NCBI RefSeq assembly: GCF_030269485.1
Contig: NZ_BSTL01000009.1
Coordinates: forward strand, 306,278 to 370,277
Direction of reading: 5' to 3'
Length of the DNA: 64,000 nt
Origin: Actinoplanes sp. NBRC 103695
Lineage (GTDB): Bacteria; Actinomycetota; Actinomycetes; Mycobacteriales; Micromonosporaceae
Of this stretch, positions 1-8,791 are shown in pieces (positions within the stretch are counted from its first letter, which is position 1; each line of letters starts with the position of its first letter). A model generated the notes under the pieces. It was not told where the DNA came from and searched no databases. It worked only from the letters and a program-made list of their open reading frames with translations. A program made the position numbers and the translations under genes.

Positions 1-2
1 CG

Positions 3-974
3 CGGGTCGCGGTGGCGCACGGGCAGATGGGTGAGGACGCCCTGGAGAAGGTGATGGTCGGCTTCTGGGAGAAGGAGTTCGACGTGCTGGTCTCCACCAC
101 CATCGTGGAGTCCGGCATCGACATCCCGAACGCCAACACGCTCATCGTCGAGCGCGCCGACCTGCTCGGCCTGTCCCAGCTGCACCAGATCCGCGGCCGG
201 GTCGGCCGGGGCCGCGAGCGGGCGTACGCGTACTTCCTCTACCCGCGGGAGAAGCCGCTCACCGAACAGGCACACGAGCGGCTGGCCACCATCGCCCAGC
301 ACACCGAGCTCGGCGCCGGCATGTACGTGGCCATGAAGGACCTGGAGATCCGCGGCGCCGGCAACCTGCTCGGCGGCGAGCAGTCCGGGCACATCGAGGG
401 CGTCGGCTTCGACCTCTACGTCCGGATGGTCGGCGAGGCGGTGGCCCAGTTCAAGGGCGAGCGGCAGGAGGAGGAGACCGAGGTCAAGATCGATCTGCCG
501 GTCGACGCGCACCTGCCGACCGAGTACATCAACGTGGAGCGTCTGCGCCTGGAGATGTACCGGAAGCTGGCCGAGGCACGGGACGGTGCCCGCCTCGACG
601 AGGTGGTCGCCGAGATGACCGACCGGTACGGCGAACCGCCCTCGTCGGTGGCCAACCTGATCGCGGTGGCACGGTTCCGGCAACTGGCCCGGGCCTACGG
701 GCTCGCCGATGTCTCCGTACAGGGAAAGCACCTGAGGTTTTCGCCGTTGCCGTTGCCCGACTCCAAGCAGATGCGGTTGAAGCGGTACCACCCCGACGCC
801 GTCTACAAGACGACCAACGACCAGGTCAGCGTGCCGCGGCCGCAGACCCGGCGGGTGGGTGGCGAGCCGCTGCGCGACCAGCCGCTGCTGCAGTGGTGCG
901 CCCAGTTGCTCAAGGACCTGCTCGGCGAGGCCCCCGCGCCGGTGACTTCCGGGGGTCGGCCGCGTGCCTCGTGA
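3..974 (+). CDS. mfd: Transcription-repair coupling factor Mfd, C-terminal part (5' truncated by window)
   Basis: Mfd is the ATP-driven DNA translocase that removes stalled RNA polymerase and recruits UvrA in transcription-coupled repair. The frame is open from the window edge, so the start lies outside; only about 323 C-terminal codons are visible. They cover the end of the second RecA-like helicase domain, with motif V (TTIVESGIDIPNANTLIVER) and motif VI (QIRGRVGRGRERAYAYF), followed by the TRCF C-terminal domain that regulates UvrA contact. The stop TGA at 972-974 lies 22 bp before the next gene. The downstream order (mazG, lipoprotein, eno, ftsB, DUF501, ppx) matches the mfd neighbourhood remembered from mycobacteria, which supports the call. 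Confidence 0.97.
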   Translation, partial: RVAVAHGQMGEDALEKVMVGFWEKEFDVLVSTTIVESGIDIPNANTLIVERADLLGLSQLHQIRGRVGRGRERAYAYFLYPREKPLTEQAHERLATIAQHTELGAGMYVAMKDLEIRGAGNLLGGEQSGHIEGVGFDLYVRMVGEAVAQFKGERQEEETEVKIDLPVDAHLPTEYINVERLRLEMYRKLAEARDGARLDEVVAEMTDRYGEPPSSVANLIAVARFRQLARAYGLADVSVQGKHLRFSPLPLPDSKQMRLKRYHPDAVYKTTNDQVSVPRPQTRRVGGEPLRDQPLLQWCAQLLKDLLGEAPAPVTSGGRPRAS

Positions 975-996
975 CGGACGTGAGAGAGTCATCGGC

Positions 997-1734
997 ATGC
1001 AGCGTGCCCGCCGTCTCGCATCCGCCGTCGTCGCCGCCGCCCTGACCGTCGGCGGGCTGTCCGCCTGCCGTTCGGCCCCGAGCGTCGCGGCCTACATCGG
1101 CGACGAGAAGATCTCGGTGGCCGAGGTGCAGCGGATCTACGACGACGCGCAGCGCAAGCAGGCCGCGCGGCCCGCCGCCGAGGGCGCATCCGCCGCACCG
1201 GCCGCGCCGCCCACGGTCACGATGCCCGACGTGGTCAGCGCGATCATCAGCCAGCGCGTGGTCGCCCAGGTCGCGCAGGCGCGCAACGTCAAGCTGCCCG
1301 CCGAGGTGCCGCTGCAGGAGATCGGCGCCAGCCTGAGCCTGGCCGCCGACGCGGAGTACGTGCGCCTGTACGGCGAGAGCCGGCTGCTGCTCAACGAGCT
1401 CCTCCAGGCCGCGCAGCCCGGCACCCCGCCGGACGCCGACGTCCAGCACGTGTTCGACGTCTTCGAGTCCACCGGCCAGATGAAGCCGGGTCTGACCTAC
1501 CAGGAGTTCAAGTCCAGCGTGTCGCCCGAGGCGTTGCAGACACTGGGCAAGGCGCTGAACGTCAAGAAGGACGTGCAGGCCGAGGCCGACAAGCTCGACC
1601 TGCGGATCAACCCGCGGTTCGGCGACGCCGAGATCCCGGTCTACGTCGAGAACGGCCCCGACAACAAGCCGCTCAACCTGGTCTCGGTCTCCCTGGCCGA
1701 CTCCGACGCGGCGTCGGTGATCGAAAAGTCCTGA
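997..1734 (+). CDS. SurA-like lipoprotein
   Basis: This is a predicted 245-residue lipoprotein. I chose the ATG at 997 because a GAGAGAG run (982-988) sits 8 nt upstream; the earlier in-frame GTG at 964 overlaps mfd and would bury the signal peptide. The N-terminus has arginines, a hydrophobic stretch and the lipobox LSAC with Cys24. After the cysteine, AAYIGDEKISVAEVQRIYDD resembles the N-terminal helical region of SurA/PrsA-type chaperones, but no parvulin (PPIase) domain follows. The stop overlaps the mazG start by one base (TGATG), so the two are probably co-translated. An lpq-type lipoprotein occupies a similar place near mfd-mazG-eno in mycobacteria. Substrate and role are unknown. Confidence 0.8.
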   Translation: MQRARRLASAVVAAALTVGGLSACRSAPSVAAYIGDEKISVAEVQRIYDDAQRKQAARPAAEGASAAPAAPPTVTMPDVVSAIISQRVVAQVAQARNVKLPAEVPLQEIGASLSLAADAEYVRLYGESRLLLNELLQAAQPGTPPDADVQHVFDVFESTGQMKPGLTYQEFKSSVSPEALQTLGKALNVKKDVQAEADKLDLRINPRFGDAEIPVYVENGPDNKPLNLVSVSLADSDAASVIEKS

Positions 1735-2678
1735 TGCCCCGCCGCATCGTCCTGCTGGTCACGTCGCCGCGCCTGCCCACCGGGCTGCTCACCGCGGCGG
1801 CGTGGGACCTGGTCCGCGCCCACCCCGTGCACGCGGCCGAGGAGTCGGCGCAGGCCACGGCGCTGCGTGCGGCAGGCGCGCCGGTCACGGTCATCGGGCC
1901 CGACCCCGAGGCTCTGGTACGCGCACTCGCCACCAGTGACACCGTCGTCTGGCTGGCCGGCCCCACCGGCGACCAGGACTTCGCCCGGCAACTCGGCCTG
2001 CGCCTGGCCCGCGAGCCCCAGCTGGCCGAGATGGAGCTGATGTACGGCTCCTGGGATCCGCCCGGCGCCCGCCTGCTCGACGCGGTGGCCGTCATGGACC
2101 GTCTCGTGTCCCCCGGCGGCGACCCGTGGAAACAGCAGCAGACCCACCAGAGCCTCGCGCAGTACCTGCTCGAGGAGTCCTACGAGGCGTACGACGCGAT
2201 CGCCGAAAACGACCTGGACGCTCTCCGCGAAGAACTCGGCGACGTCCTGCTGCAGGTGGTCCTGCACGCCCGCCTGGCCGAGGACCTGCCCGAGGACGAG
2301 GCCTGGAACGTCGACGACGTGGCCGGCACGCTGGTCGACAAGATGATCCGCCGCAACCCGCACGTCTTCGCCGGCGAGCAGGTCGACTCGGTGCAGACCA
2401 TCATCGACAACTGGGAGCGCATCAAGAAGCAGGAGAAATCCCGCGACTCGGCCCTCGACGGGGTGGCGTTGTCCCAGCCCGCGCTGGCCCTGGCAGCGAA
2501 GATCCTGCAGCGCACGTCCCGCGCCGGACTGGACGTGGCACTCCCGACGGACGACTCCCTGGGTGCGACGCTGCTGCGTCTCGTGGCCGAGGTGCGGCTG
2601 GCCGGCGGGGATGCCGAGCAGGCGTTGCGCGAGGCCACCCTGGCATACGCGAAGCAGGTCCGAGCCGCCGAGTCCTGA
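1734..2678 (+). CDS. mazG: Nucleoside triphosphate pyrophosphohydrolase MazG
   Basis: MazG hydrolyses NTPs and dNTPs to NMP and PPi and cleans damaged nucleotides. The protein has 314 residues. The catalytic all-alpha MazG module begins near residue 120 (VMDRLVSPGGDPWKQQQTH). The metal-binding acidic motifs are visible as EESYE and EELGDVLLQVVLH, followed by a second conserved block (MIRRNPHVFAGE, NWERIKKQEK). The first 115 residues look like the shortened tetrapyrrole-methylase-like extension usual in actinobacterial MazG. Translation is coupled to the upstream lipoprotein (start ATG overlaps its TGA), and position after mfd is conserved. Confidence 0.95.
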   Translation: MPRRIVLLVTSPRLPTGLLTAAAWDLVRAHPVHAAEESAQATALRAAGAPVTVIGPDPEALVRALATSDTVVWLAGPTGDQDFARQLGLRLAREPQLAEMELMYGSWDPPGARLLDAVAVMDRLVSPGGDPWKQQQTHQSLAQYLLEESYEAYDAIAENDLDALREELGDVLLQVVLHARLAEDLPEDEAWNVDDVAGTLVDKMIRRNPHVFAGEQVDSVQTIIDNWERIKKQEKSRDSALDGVALSQPALALAAKILQRTSRAGLDVALPTDDSLGATLLRLVAEVRLAGGDAEQALREATLAYAKQVRAAES

Positions 2679-2709
2679 TCGCGGCGATGATCGCAGGTAG
2701 GTTGCTGAC

Positions 2710-4320
2710 ATGCCGGACTTCGTGGACACCGCCGAGCAGATCGTGGACGCTCTGCTGGAGACCGACCCGCGCCTGGCCTCCGCCGTGGGCGACCACCGCT
2801 ACGACAACCGGTTGCCCGACCTGTCACCGGGCGCCGTCGCCGAGCGGAACACCATGCTGCGCGAGGCCGCCGACGCGCTGGCCGGCATCGACCCCGACAC
2901 GTTCGACGCCGAGGAACAGGTCGACCACGCCATCCTGTCGGCCCGGGTGGAACGGGCGCTCTTCGAACTGTCCGACGTCCGCGAGCACGAGTGGAACCCG
3001 CTGGCACACAACCCCGGCGGCCTGCTGCACGCGTTGATCGCCCGGCCGTTCGCGCCGCTCGACGAACGACTGGCCAGCCTCGGTGGCCGCCTGGCCGCGA
3101 TCCCCGACGCGCTGGCCACCGCCCGCGCGGTGCTGCGGGACATCCCACGCATCCACACCGAGACCGCGATCGGCCAATTCGCCGGGGTGACCGGGCTGAT
3201 CCGCGACGAGATCCCCGCCCTGCTCGACGAAGAGCCCTCTTTGCGTACGGCCGTGGAGCCCGCCGCCGCGGCCGCCGTCGCCGCCCTGACCGAGTTCGGC
3301 GCCTGGCTCCGCACCCAGCTCGACGTCCCCGGCCGCGACCCGCGCCTGGGCCGCCCGCTGTGGGAAGCGCGACTGTGGCACACCTTGGACACCGAGCTCA
3401 CCGCCGCCGAGGTCCTCGACCGGGCCCGGCGCAACCTGGCCGACGCCGGCGCGGAACTCCGCGAGCTCGCCGCCGAACTCGTCGGCGAACCGGCCTCCGA
3501 CGCAACCGTCCGCAAAGCCCTGGACCGTCTGGCCGCCGACCACCCCGACGGCGAGACGATCGTCGGCCTGGCCCGGCTCAGCCTGGACGAGGCGACCGCG
3601 TTCGTCCGCGACCACGACCTGCTGACACTGACCGACGACCCGCTGGTGATCGAGGAGATGCCGGAGTTCGCCCGAGGCGTCGCCGTCGCCTACTGCGACT
3701 CACCCGGCGCGTTCGAGCCGGCCGGCCTGCCCACGTTCTACTGCATCGCGCCGGCGCCCAGCGACTGGCCGGCCGAGCGGGCCGAGTCGCTGTACCGCGA
3801 ATACAACGACCACATGGTCCGCAACCTGACGGTGCACGAGGCGATGCCCGGCCACTTCCTGCAGATCGCCCACGCGCGACGCTTCCGTGGCCGCACCAGG
3901 GTCCGGGCCATCGGCAGCTCCGGCCCGTTCGTGGAGGGCTGGGCCGTGTACGCCGAGGAGCTGCTGGCCGGCCTCGGCTTCGGTGGCGCGCCCGTGCGCA
4001 TGCAGCAGCTCAAGATGCAGCTGCGCACCAGCCTGAACGCCATCCTCGACCAACTGGTCCACTGCGAGAACCTCCCCGAGTCCGAGGCGATGGCCTTGAT
4101 GACCGGCGCCGGTTTCCAGGAGCAGGGCGAGGCGGCCGGCAAGTGGCGCCGCGCCCAGCTGACGTCGACGCAGCTCTCCACCTACTTCGTCGGCTACAGC
4201 GAGATCGCGGCGATCGCGGCGTCCCGTCCTTTCGGCGCAACCCCGAAGGCCTGGCACGATGCGATGCTGGCGCACGGCTCCCCGCCCCCGCGCCACCTCC
4301 GCACCCTCCTCGACGTCTAG
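2710..4320 (+). CDS. DUF885 family putative zinc metallopeptidase
   Basis: This is a 536-residue soluble protein of the DUF885 family. The family hallmark HEAMPGHFLQIAHARR is present (HExxxGH-type zinc site), preceded by EYNDHMVRNLTV. The conserved C-terminal part with FVEGWAVYAEEL and YFVGYSEI is also present. Members are thought to be metallo-dipeptidases or carboxypeptidases; the substrate cannot be read from sequence. There is no signal peptide. A 31-bp gap after mazG suggests it ends the mfd-mazG transcription unit. Its stop at 4320 is followed by a long gene-free palindromic region. Confidence 0.9.
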   Translation: MPDFVDTAEQIVDALLETDPRLASAVGDHRYDNRLPDLSPGAVAERNTMLREAADALAGIDPDTFDAEEQVDHAILSARVERALFELSDVREHEWNPLAHNPGGLLHALIARPFAPLDERLASLGGRLAAIPDALATARAVLRDIPRIHTETAIGQFAGVTGLIRDEIPALLDEEPSLRTAVEPAAAAAVAALTEFGAWLRTQLDVPGRDPRLGRPLWEARLWHTLDTELTAAEVLDRARRNLADAGAELRELAAELVGEPASDATVRKALDRLAADHPDGETIVGLARLSLDEATAFVRDHDLLTLTDDPLVIEEMPEFARGVAVAYCDSPGAFEPAGLPTFYCIAPAPSDWPAERAESLYREYNDHMVRNLTVHEAMPGHFLQIAHARRFRGRTRVRAIGSSGPFVEGWAVYAEELLAGLGFGGAPVRMQQLKMQLRTSLNAILDQLVHCENLPESEAMALMTGAGFQEQGEAAGKWRRAQLTSTQLSTYFVGYSEIAAIAASRPFGATPKAWHDAMLAHGSPPPRHLRTLLDV

Positions 4321-4401
4321 CAGCCTTTCGCGGTTGCAAGGTCTGATGTTGGGCTCCGTTATCTAGCTTCTGGTGCTTTCGTCAGGCGCGTGGGGTTCGC
4401 T

Positions 4402-4760
4402 GGGTTGCCGGCCGGCGGGGTGCCTGGTTACGGCTGGTGCCGCCGCTCGCGGTGGTAGCCGGGCGCGAAAGTGGTAGCCGAGCGCGGTATCCGGGCGTGG
4501 CCGGTCGGCTGGAGCTTCGCGGGCCCGTCGCTCGCGCGGATGGTGGTAGGTCTGGGCGCTATCCAGGACCGTGAGACCGCTCCTGGCTACCACGAGTGCA
4601 GATGGTGGTAGCGCAGGACGGTATTTCGAGGTGAAATACCGTCCTGCGCTGCCATTTCGGCTGGTCCTACCACTTGCGTCGGGTTCTACCACTGCGTGCC
4701 GGGCCGGGGCCGTGAACGGCGGCACCAGCCGTGAGCGGGCACCCCGCGGCCTGGCAACCC
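4402..4760. repeat. Long imperfect inverted repeat with internal GTGGTAG motifs, non-coding
   Basis: The 770 bp between the DUF885 gene and the methyltransferase contain no convincing gene. The left part is a large palindrome: 4402-4445 is the reverse complement of 4717-4760 except for two short variable blocks. Shared blocks are GGGTTGCC, GGGGTGCC and the 16-mer ACGGCTGGTGCCGCCG. The 271 bp between the arms carry several copies of GTGGTAG on one side (near 4451, 4471, 4543, 4604) and its complement CTACCAC on the other (near 4588, 4668, 4686), plus a perfect inner hairpin. The right arm is partly duplicated in direct orientation at about 4805-4832. This looks like a non-autonomous palindromic element or its relic. 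Confidence 0.7.
4611..4649. repeat. Perfect 17-bp hairpin with 5-nt loop
   Basis: Positions 4611-4627 pair perfectly with 4633-4649 around the loop GAGGT. The pairing can be extended to about 22 bp (4606-4654) with a wobble pair. The A/T-rich core GTATTTC/GAAATAC stands out in this GC-rich DNA and also occurs in the hairpin at 39171-39218. It is not next to a stop codon, so a simple terminator role is unlikely. It lies inside the larger inverted repeat. Confidence 0.75.
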
Positions 4761-4970
4761 GGCTCGACCCCGGTCGGGCGATAGCGGCGGCAGTGGCAGT
4801 GGGTGGGCACCTCCGCGGCTTGGCAACCCAGCCGGACTCCACGCACGACGAAAGTATCGGCCCATCCGCGCCGGCGCTGCTTCCGCGCCGTGCTGCGCTG
4901 GGGTTTGCGGGCTCGGTCCCGCGCCACGGTGGCGCGCCGGGCGCGGTGGCATGGAGCCCGTTTGCTGCCT

Positions 4971-5039
4971 CGGCCGGTCAGTGCAGGCCGGTGAAACCTT
5001 GCGATCGCCTCCGAGACTGCGGCCGGTCAGTGCAGGCCG
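4971..5039. promoter_or_regulatory. Pair of 20-bp direct repeats upstream of the methyltransferase
   Basis: The 20-mer at 4971-4990 (CGGCCGGTCAGTGCAGGCCG) recurs exactly at 5020-5039. The repeats are 49 bp apart, start to start, and the second ends 52 bp before the methyltransferase start. Each copy is itself bounded by GGCC/GGCC. Spacing and placement would suit a pair of regulator sites, but a duplication inside the repeat-rich intergenic region is equally possible. Confidence 0.5.
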
Positions 5040-5091
5040 CACGGTGGGGTCGCCCCGCTGGACGACGTGCAGCTCCGACTGACCGACGGCG

Positions 5092-5760
5092 ATGAAGCGA
5101 CTCGAAATCCACGCCCTTGATCCCAGCGCGGGCCTGCGACATTTTCTTTCTGTGGACAGCGAGCGGGTGCGGTTGGCGTACGGGAAAATTGTGGATCTTT
5201 ATGTCGAGTTGTTCGGGACCAGCGAGAAGGTGCATCGGGACGATCTCGACCTGATCGGGCGGCAGCTGTCGGGGCGGGCCGGTGCGGTGCTCGATGTGGG
5301 GTGTGGGCCGGGGCATCTGACCGCCTACCTGTGCTCGCTGGGCGTCGAGGCGAGCGGGATCGATCTGGTGCCCGAGTTTGTCGCTCATGCTCGGGCCACG
5401 CATCCGGGGGTCGGCTTTCGGCTGGGGTCGATGGCCGGGCTGGACGTCGCCGATCAGTCCGTCGCGGGGATATTGACCTGGTACTCGACGATCCATCTGC
5501 GGCCGGCGGAGATCGACGGGGTGTTCGCCGAGTTTCGGCGGGTGCTCGTGCCGGGCGGGCGGCTGGTCGTCGGGTTCTTCGATGGTGACGAGGTTGAGGC
5601 GTTCGACCACAAGGTTGTTACCGCCTATCGCTGGCCGCCCGACGAGTTGGCCGCGCGGCTGGAGAAGGCCGGGTTCGCCGAGACCGAGCGCCGGCAGCGC
5701 CCGGCGGGTGAGGGCAATCGTCGCCCGCACGCCGCGATCGCAGCGGAACGCGTGGGATAA
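5092..5760 (+). CDS. Class I SAM-dependent methyltransferase
   Basis: This is a 222-residue Rossmann-fold methyltransferase. SAM-binding motif I is VLDVGCGPGHLT. It is followed by a post-I acidic residue in SGIDLVPEFVAHARA, motif II around SVAGILTWYSTIHL, and motif III in FRRVLVPGGRLVVGFFDG. The acceptor is unknown. The start is uncertain: the ATG at 5092 has only a weak ribosome site (GACGGCG), and a GTG at 5152 begins just before the conserved helix. It stands alone after a repeat-rich non-coding region, and third-position GC is lower than in its neighbours, which may mean later arrival. Confidence 0.85.
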   Translation: MKRLEIHALDPSAGLRHFLSVDSERVRLAYGKIVDLYVELFGTSEKVHRDDLDLIGRQLSGRAGAVLDVGCGPGHLTAYLCSLGVEASGIDLVPEFVAHARATHPGVGFRLGSMAGLDVADQSVAGILTWYSTIHLRPAEIDGVFAEFRRVLVPGGRLVVGFFDGDEVEAFDHKVVTAYRWPPDELAARLEKAGFAETERRQRPAGEGNRRPHAAIAAERVG

Positions 5761-5892
5761 ACCGCGGAAGGCGGAGGGGCGGCGCGCGAGAAGTCGGAGG
5801 TTGGTCGCGCGCCCAGCCCGTGGGTGGTTGCGACGAGAGCCAACGTCGGGCCGCGAGTGGTCGCAGCGGGGCTGCGAGTGGTTGCGCCGCGG

Positions 5893-6555
5893 TCAGCGCC
5901 GGTCGCGCGTGACCGCTCCAGGCGGCGGCGTGAAGGCCGTGTACCGGGCGGCCGGGTCGTACTCCGTCATGGTCATATCCGTGGCCGTACCGGCGATCGT
6001 GCCCTTGAAGCTGCCCAGCACCCCGTCGTTGGTGACGCACGCGCTGAAGTCGCGGGCCGCCGCGTTGTCCACGCCGGTCAGGTCGAGGCAGGTCGCGTGG
6101 TGCCCGGCGATCGTGGTGTCGCGGGATTTGATGGTCACCGCCTGGTCGAGGGCCGCCGCGTCGAGCAGCTGGACGACCATCGGCGGCGGGGCCATGCCGG
6201 CGGCCTGGACCGTGGTCAGTGCGGGCGGCAGGGCGCCGGTCGCCGGCGGGGTCGTCAGGGTGCAGGCTGAGGCGCTGCAGTCGGTCACCGCGTCCTCGGC
6301 GACGACGAGGCGGCCGCCGGGATGGTCGTACCCCTGACGCAGTGGTTTCTGGGCCTGGGTGAGTGTGGCCGTGGCGCCGCCGGCGAGGTGGTAGGCCGCC
6401 GTGTAGGTGAGCGTGGCCGAGGTGCTGAGCTGGGCGACCATCTCGGCGACCAGGTCGTTGCCCGCGATGCCCTGCGCCGACGCCGCGTCCAGGTCGCCGC
6501 AGGCGGAGAGGAGCAGCAACCCGGTCAGTGATCTGAGCAGTCGGGTGGCCGGCAT
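5893..6555 (-). CDS. Putative secreted lipoprotein, function unknown
   Basis: This is a predicted 220-residue lipoprotein. I chose the ATG at 6555 because AGGTGG lies just upstream; the longer frame to 6582 lacks such a site. The signal sequence is short, with hydrophobic LTGLLLLSAC and the lipid-modified Cys19. The mature part (ATLTYTAAYHLAGGATATLTQ and later KGTIAGTATDMTMTEYDP) has a beta-rich look like LppX/LprG-type lipoproteins, but similarity is too weak to assign. Four cysteines in the mature domain could form two disulfides. It is transcribed in the same direction as the PilZ gene 44 bp upstream of it. Confidence 0.7.
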   Translation of the reverse strand: MPATRLLRSLTGLLLLSACGDLDAASAQGIAGNDLVAEMVAQLSTSATLTYTAAYHLAGGATATLTQAQKPLRQGYDHPGGRLVVAEDAVTDCSASACTLTTPPATGALPPALTTVQAAGMAPPPMVVQLLDAAALDQAVTIKSRDTTIAGHHATCLDLTGVDNAAARDFSACVTNDGVLGSFKGTIAGTATDMTMTEYDPAARYTAFTPPPGAVTRDRR

Positions 6556-6598
6556 CCGCCCACCTAAGCGAGACGCAAACAAAAAAGCAAACCCAAAA

Positions 6599-7222
6599 TC
6601 AGCCCGCGGTACGCGCGCGGTTGAGCACCTGCTGCCGCATGACGTACCGGCGGATCAGCTGGGCCTGGTGCTCGTCGGGCAGGAGCGCGGCGACCACCTC
6701 GACGGACATCGGCCCGCGGACCGGGACGGTCTGGCGCAGGGACGCCACCCGGCTGGTGACCGCGGCCAGTTCGACGACTTCCTGTTCCAGTTCGACGACG
6801 ACCTTGATCTCTTCGTTCTCGGCCAGGATGACGTCCTCGAAGTGGGCGCGGATGCCCTGTTCGCTGATGTCGCGGATCCAGCCGTACACGTCGGGGCAGC
6901 GGGGCCGGCGGAGCATGACCCGTTCGCCTCCGCCGCCGCGGACGAAGTTGCGTTGCTGCTGGATCTCGGCGCGGCCGATCGGGCGGACCCGGATGCGGTT
7001 CTCGTCGACCTCTTCGACGTGGACCGGCAGGGCGTAGCGGCCGCGGATGCCGGCCGGCCACCGGAGGGTGACGTTCGCGCCGGCCGGGGGGACGGCGGCC
7101 AGGGCGAGCGACAACGTGATGGCGCCGGGCTCGGTGGCGACCACGCGGACTCCGGGCACCGTCTCGCTGGTGACGGTGAGCTCGATGGTGGCACCGGTCT
7201 CGGGAAGCACGTGTTCGCTCAT
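6599..7222 (-). CDS. PilZ domain protein, predicted c-di-GMP receptor
   Basis: This 207-residue protein has the two-part architecture of YcgR-like receptors. An N-terminal beta-barrel (about residues 1-90) precedes a PilZ domain. Both c-di-GMP signatures are intact: RxxxR in QQRNFVRGGGG and D-x-S-x-x-G in DISEQGIRAHF. It should therefore bind c-di-GMP and pass the signal to a partner. The ATG at 7222 was chosen over longer in-frame starts because the family begins here and the upstream DNA (7230-7290) is A/T-rich promoter-like sequence. It is divergent from eno. A GGDEF-EAL protein lies 45 kb away in the same window. Confidence 0.88.
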   Translation of the reverse strand: MSEHVLPETGATIELTVTSETVPGVRVVATEPGAITLSLALAAVPPAGANVTLRWPAGIRGRYALPVHVEEVDENRIRVRPIGRAEIQQQRNFVRGGGGERVMLRRPRCPDVYGWIRDISEQGIRAHFEDVILAENEEIKVVVELEQEVVELAAVTSRVASLRQTVPVRGPMSVEVVAALLPDEHQAQLIRRYVMRQQVLNRARTAG

Positions 7223-7401
7223 GTGCCGGACATCGGCACGCGCTCCCGGAGGTTGAGACAAATCGACAATAAATAAACGGAACAAAACGGACAACTTTGA
7301 GGCGCTGGCATGCCGGTACCGCGAGGTCGATACCCTTCCCAGGTGTCGGCCGCATCGTCGCGGCCCTGAAGCACCGTACGAGCACAAGGAGCCACAGACA
7401 G

Positions 7402-8685
7402 ATGGCCACCATCGAAGTGATCGTCGCCCGGGAGATCCTCGACTCGCGAGGCAACCCCACCGTCGAGGTCGAGGTCGGGCTGGATGACGGCTCGGTCGGT
7501 CGCGCCGCCGTGCCGTCCGGCGCGTCGACCGGCGCGTTCGAGGCGATCGAGCTGCGCGACGGCGACAAGGGCCGCTACCTGGGCAAGGGCGTGACCAAGG
7601 CGGTCGAGAACGTCGAGGAGAAGATCGCCGAGCAGCTGATCGGCTACGAGGCCGACGAGCAGCGCCTGATCGACGCCAAGATGCTCGACCTGGACGGCAC
7701 GCCGGACAAGTCGGAGCTGGGCGCCAACGCGATCCTGGGCGTGTCGCTGGCCGTCGCCAAGGCTGCCGCGATCTCCTCCGAGCTGCCGCTCTACCGCTAC
7801 CTGGGCGGCCCGAACGCGCACCTGCTGCCCGTCCCGATGATGAACATCCTCAACGGTGGCGCGCACGCGGACTCGAACGTCGACGTACAGGAGTTCATGG
7901 TCGCGCCGATCGGTGCGGCGACGTTCTCCGAGGCGCTCCGGACCGGCGCCGAGGTCTATCACGCGCTCAAGTCCGTACTGAAGAAGAAGGGTCTGTCCAC
8001 CGGCCTGGGCGACGAGGGCGGCTTCGCGCCGAGCCTGCCGACCAACGCGGCCGCACTGGACCTGATCGCCGAGGCGGTGCAGGCGGCCGGCTTCGCGCTG
8101 GGCACCGACATCGTGCTGGCCATGGACGTGGCGGCGACCGAGTTCTACTCCGACGGCTCGTACGTCTTCGAGGGCACCCCGAAGACGTCCGAGGAGATGA
8201 TCAACTACTACGCCAAGCTGGCCGAGGCGTACCCGATCGTCTCCATCGAGGACCCGCTGTCCGAGGAGGACTGGGCCGGCTGGTCGGCGATGACCGCGCA
8301 GCTCGGCGACAAGATCCAGATCGTCGGCGACGACCTGTTCGTCACCAACCCGACCCGGATCGGCCGGGGCATCGCCGAGCGCGCCGCCAACGCCGTGCTG
8401 GTCAAGGTGAACCAGATCGGCTCGCTGACCGAGACGATCGACGCCGTCGACCTGGCGCACCGCAGCGGCTTCAAGACGATGATGAGCCACCGTTCCGGTG
8501 AGACCGAGGACACCACGATCGCCGATCTGGCCGTCGCGGTGGGCTCCGGCCAGATCAAGACCGGTGCTCCGGCCCGGTCCGACCGGGTCGCCAAGTACAA
8601 CCAGCTCCTGCGCATCGAGGAGCAGCTGGGCGACGCGGCCCGGTACGCCGGAGCGGGCGCGTTCCCGCGTTACCGCACCGCGTAG
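7402..8685 (+). CDS. eno: Enolase (phosphopyruvate hydratase)
   Basis: Enolase converts 2-phosphoglycerate to phosphoenolpyruvate in glycolysis. The protein has 427 residues, the normal length, and begins MATIEVIVAREILDSRGNPT. The signature SHRSGETEDTTIADLAV and the loop GGAHADSNVDVQEFM are intact. The ATG at 7402 has AAGGAG at 7386-7391, 10 nt upstream; the upstream in-frame extension is not conserved in the family. It shares a divergent promoter region (7223-7401) with the PilZ gene and is followed by a strong hairpin. Confidence 0.98.
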   Translation: MATIEVIVAREILDSRGNPTVEVEVGLDDGSVGRAAVPSGASTGAFEAIELRDGDKGRYLGKGVTKAVENVEEKIAEQLIGYEADEQRLIDAKMLDLDGTPDKSELGANAILGVSLAVAKAAAISSELPLYRYLGGPNAHLLPVPMMNILNGGAHADSNVDVQEFMVAPIGAATFSEALRTGAEVYHALKSVLKKKGLSTGLGDEGGFAPSLPTNAAALDLIAEAVQAAGFALGTDIVLAMDVAATEFYSDGSYVFEGTPKTSEEMINYYAKLAEAYPIVSIEDPLSEEDWAGWSAMTAQLGDKIQIVGDDLFVTNPTRIGRGIAERAANAVLVKVNQIGSLTETIDAVDLAHRSGFKTMMSHRSGETEDTTIADLAVAVGSGQIKTGAPARSDRVAKYNQLLRIEEQLGDAARYAGAGAFPRYRTA

Positions 8686-8701
8686 TCCCTCAGCGTCGGA
8701 T

Positions 8702-8764
8702 CATGGAGTTGTGGCATCGGCGCGCCGGGCATAGGTTCGGCGCAGCAGGTGCCGCAACTCCATG
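8702..8764 (+). terminator. Stem-loop downstream of eno
   Basis: Positions 8702-8716 pair with 8750-8764 over 15 bp with a single G-U-type pair. A 33-nt loop holds a second small palindrome (CGGCGCGCCG, 8719-8728). There is no T-run, as is common in actinomycetes. It could end eno transcription or act as a processing site between eno and ftsB, which share direction. Confidence 0.55.
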
Positions 8765-8791
8765 ACCAGTTGAGTCCGGGGGAGGGCAGGG

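Noticed and set aside
4571..5095. 174-codon frame in the palindromic island
   Set aside because: It crosses inverted and direct repeats, has no ribosome site and no normal codon bias.
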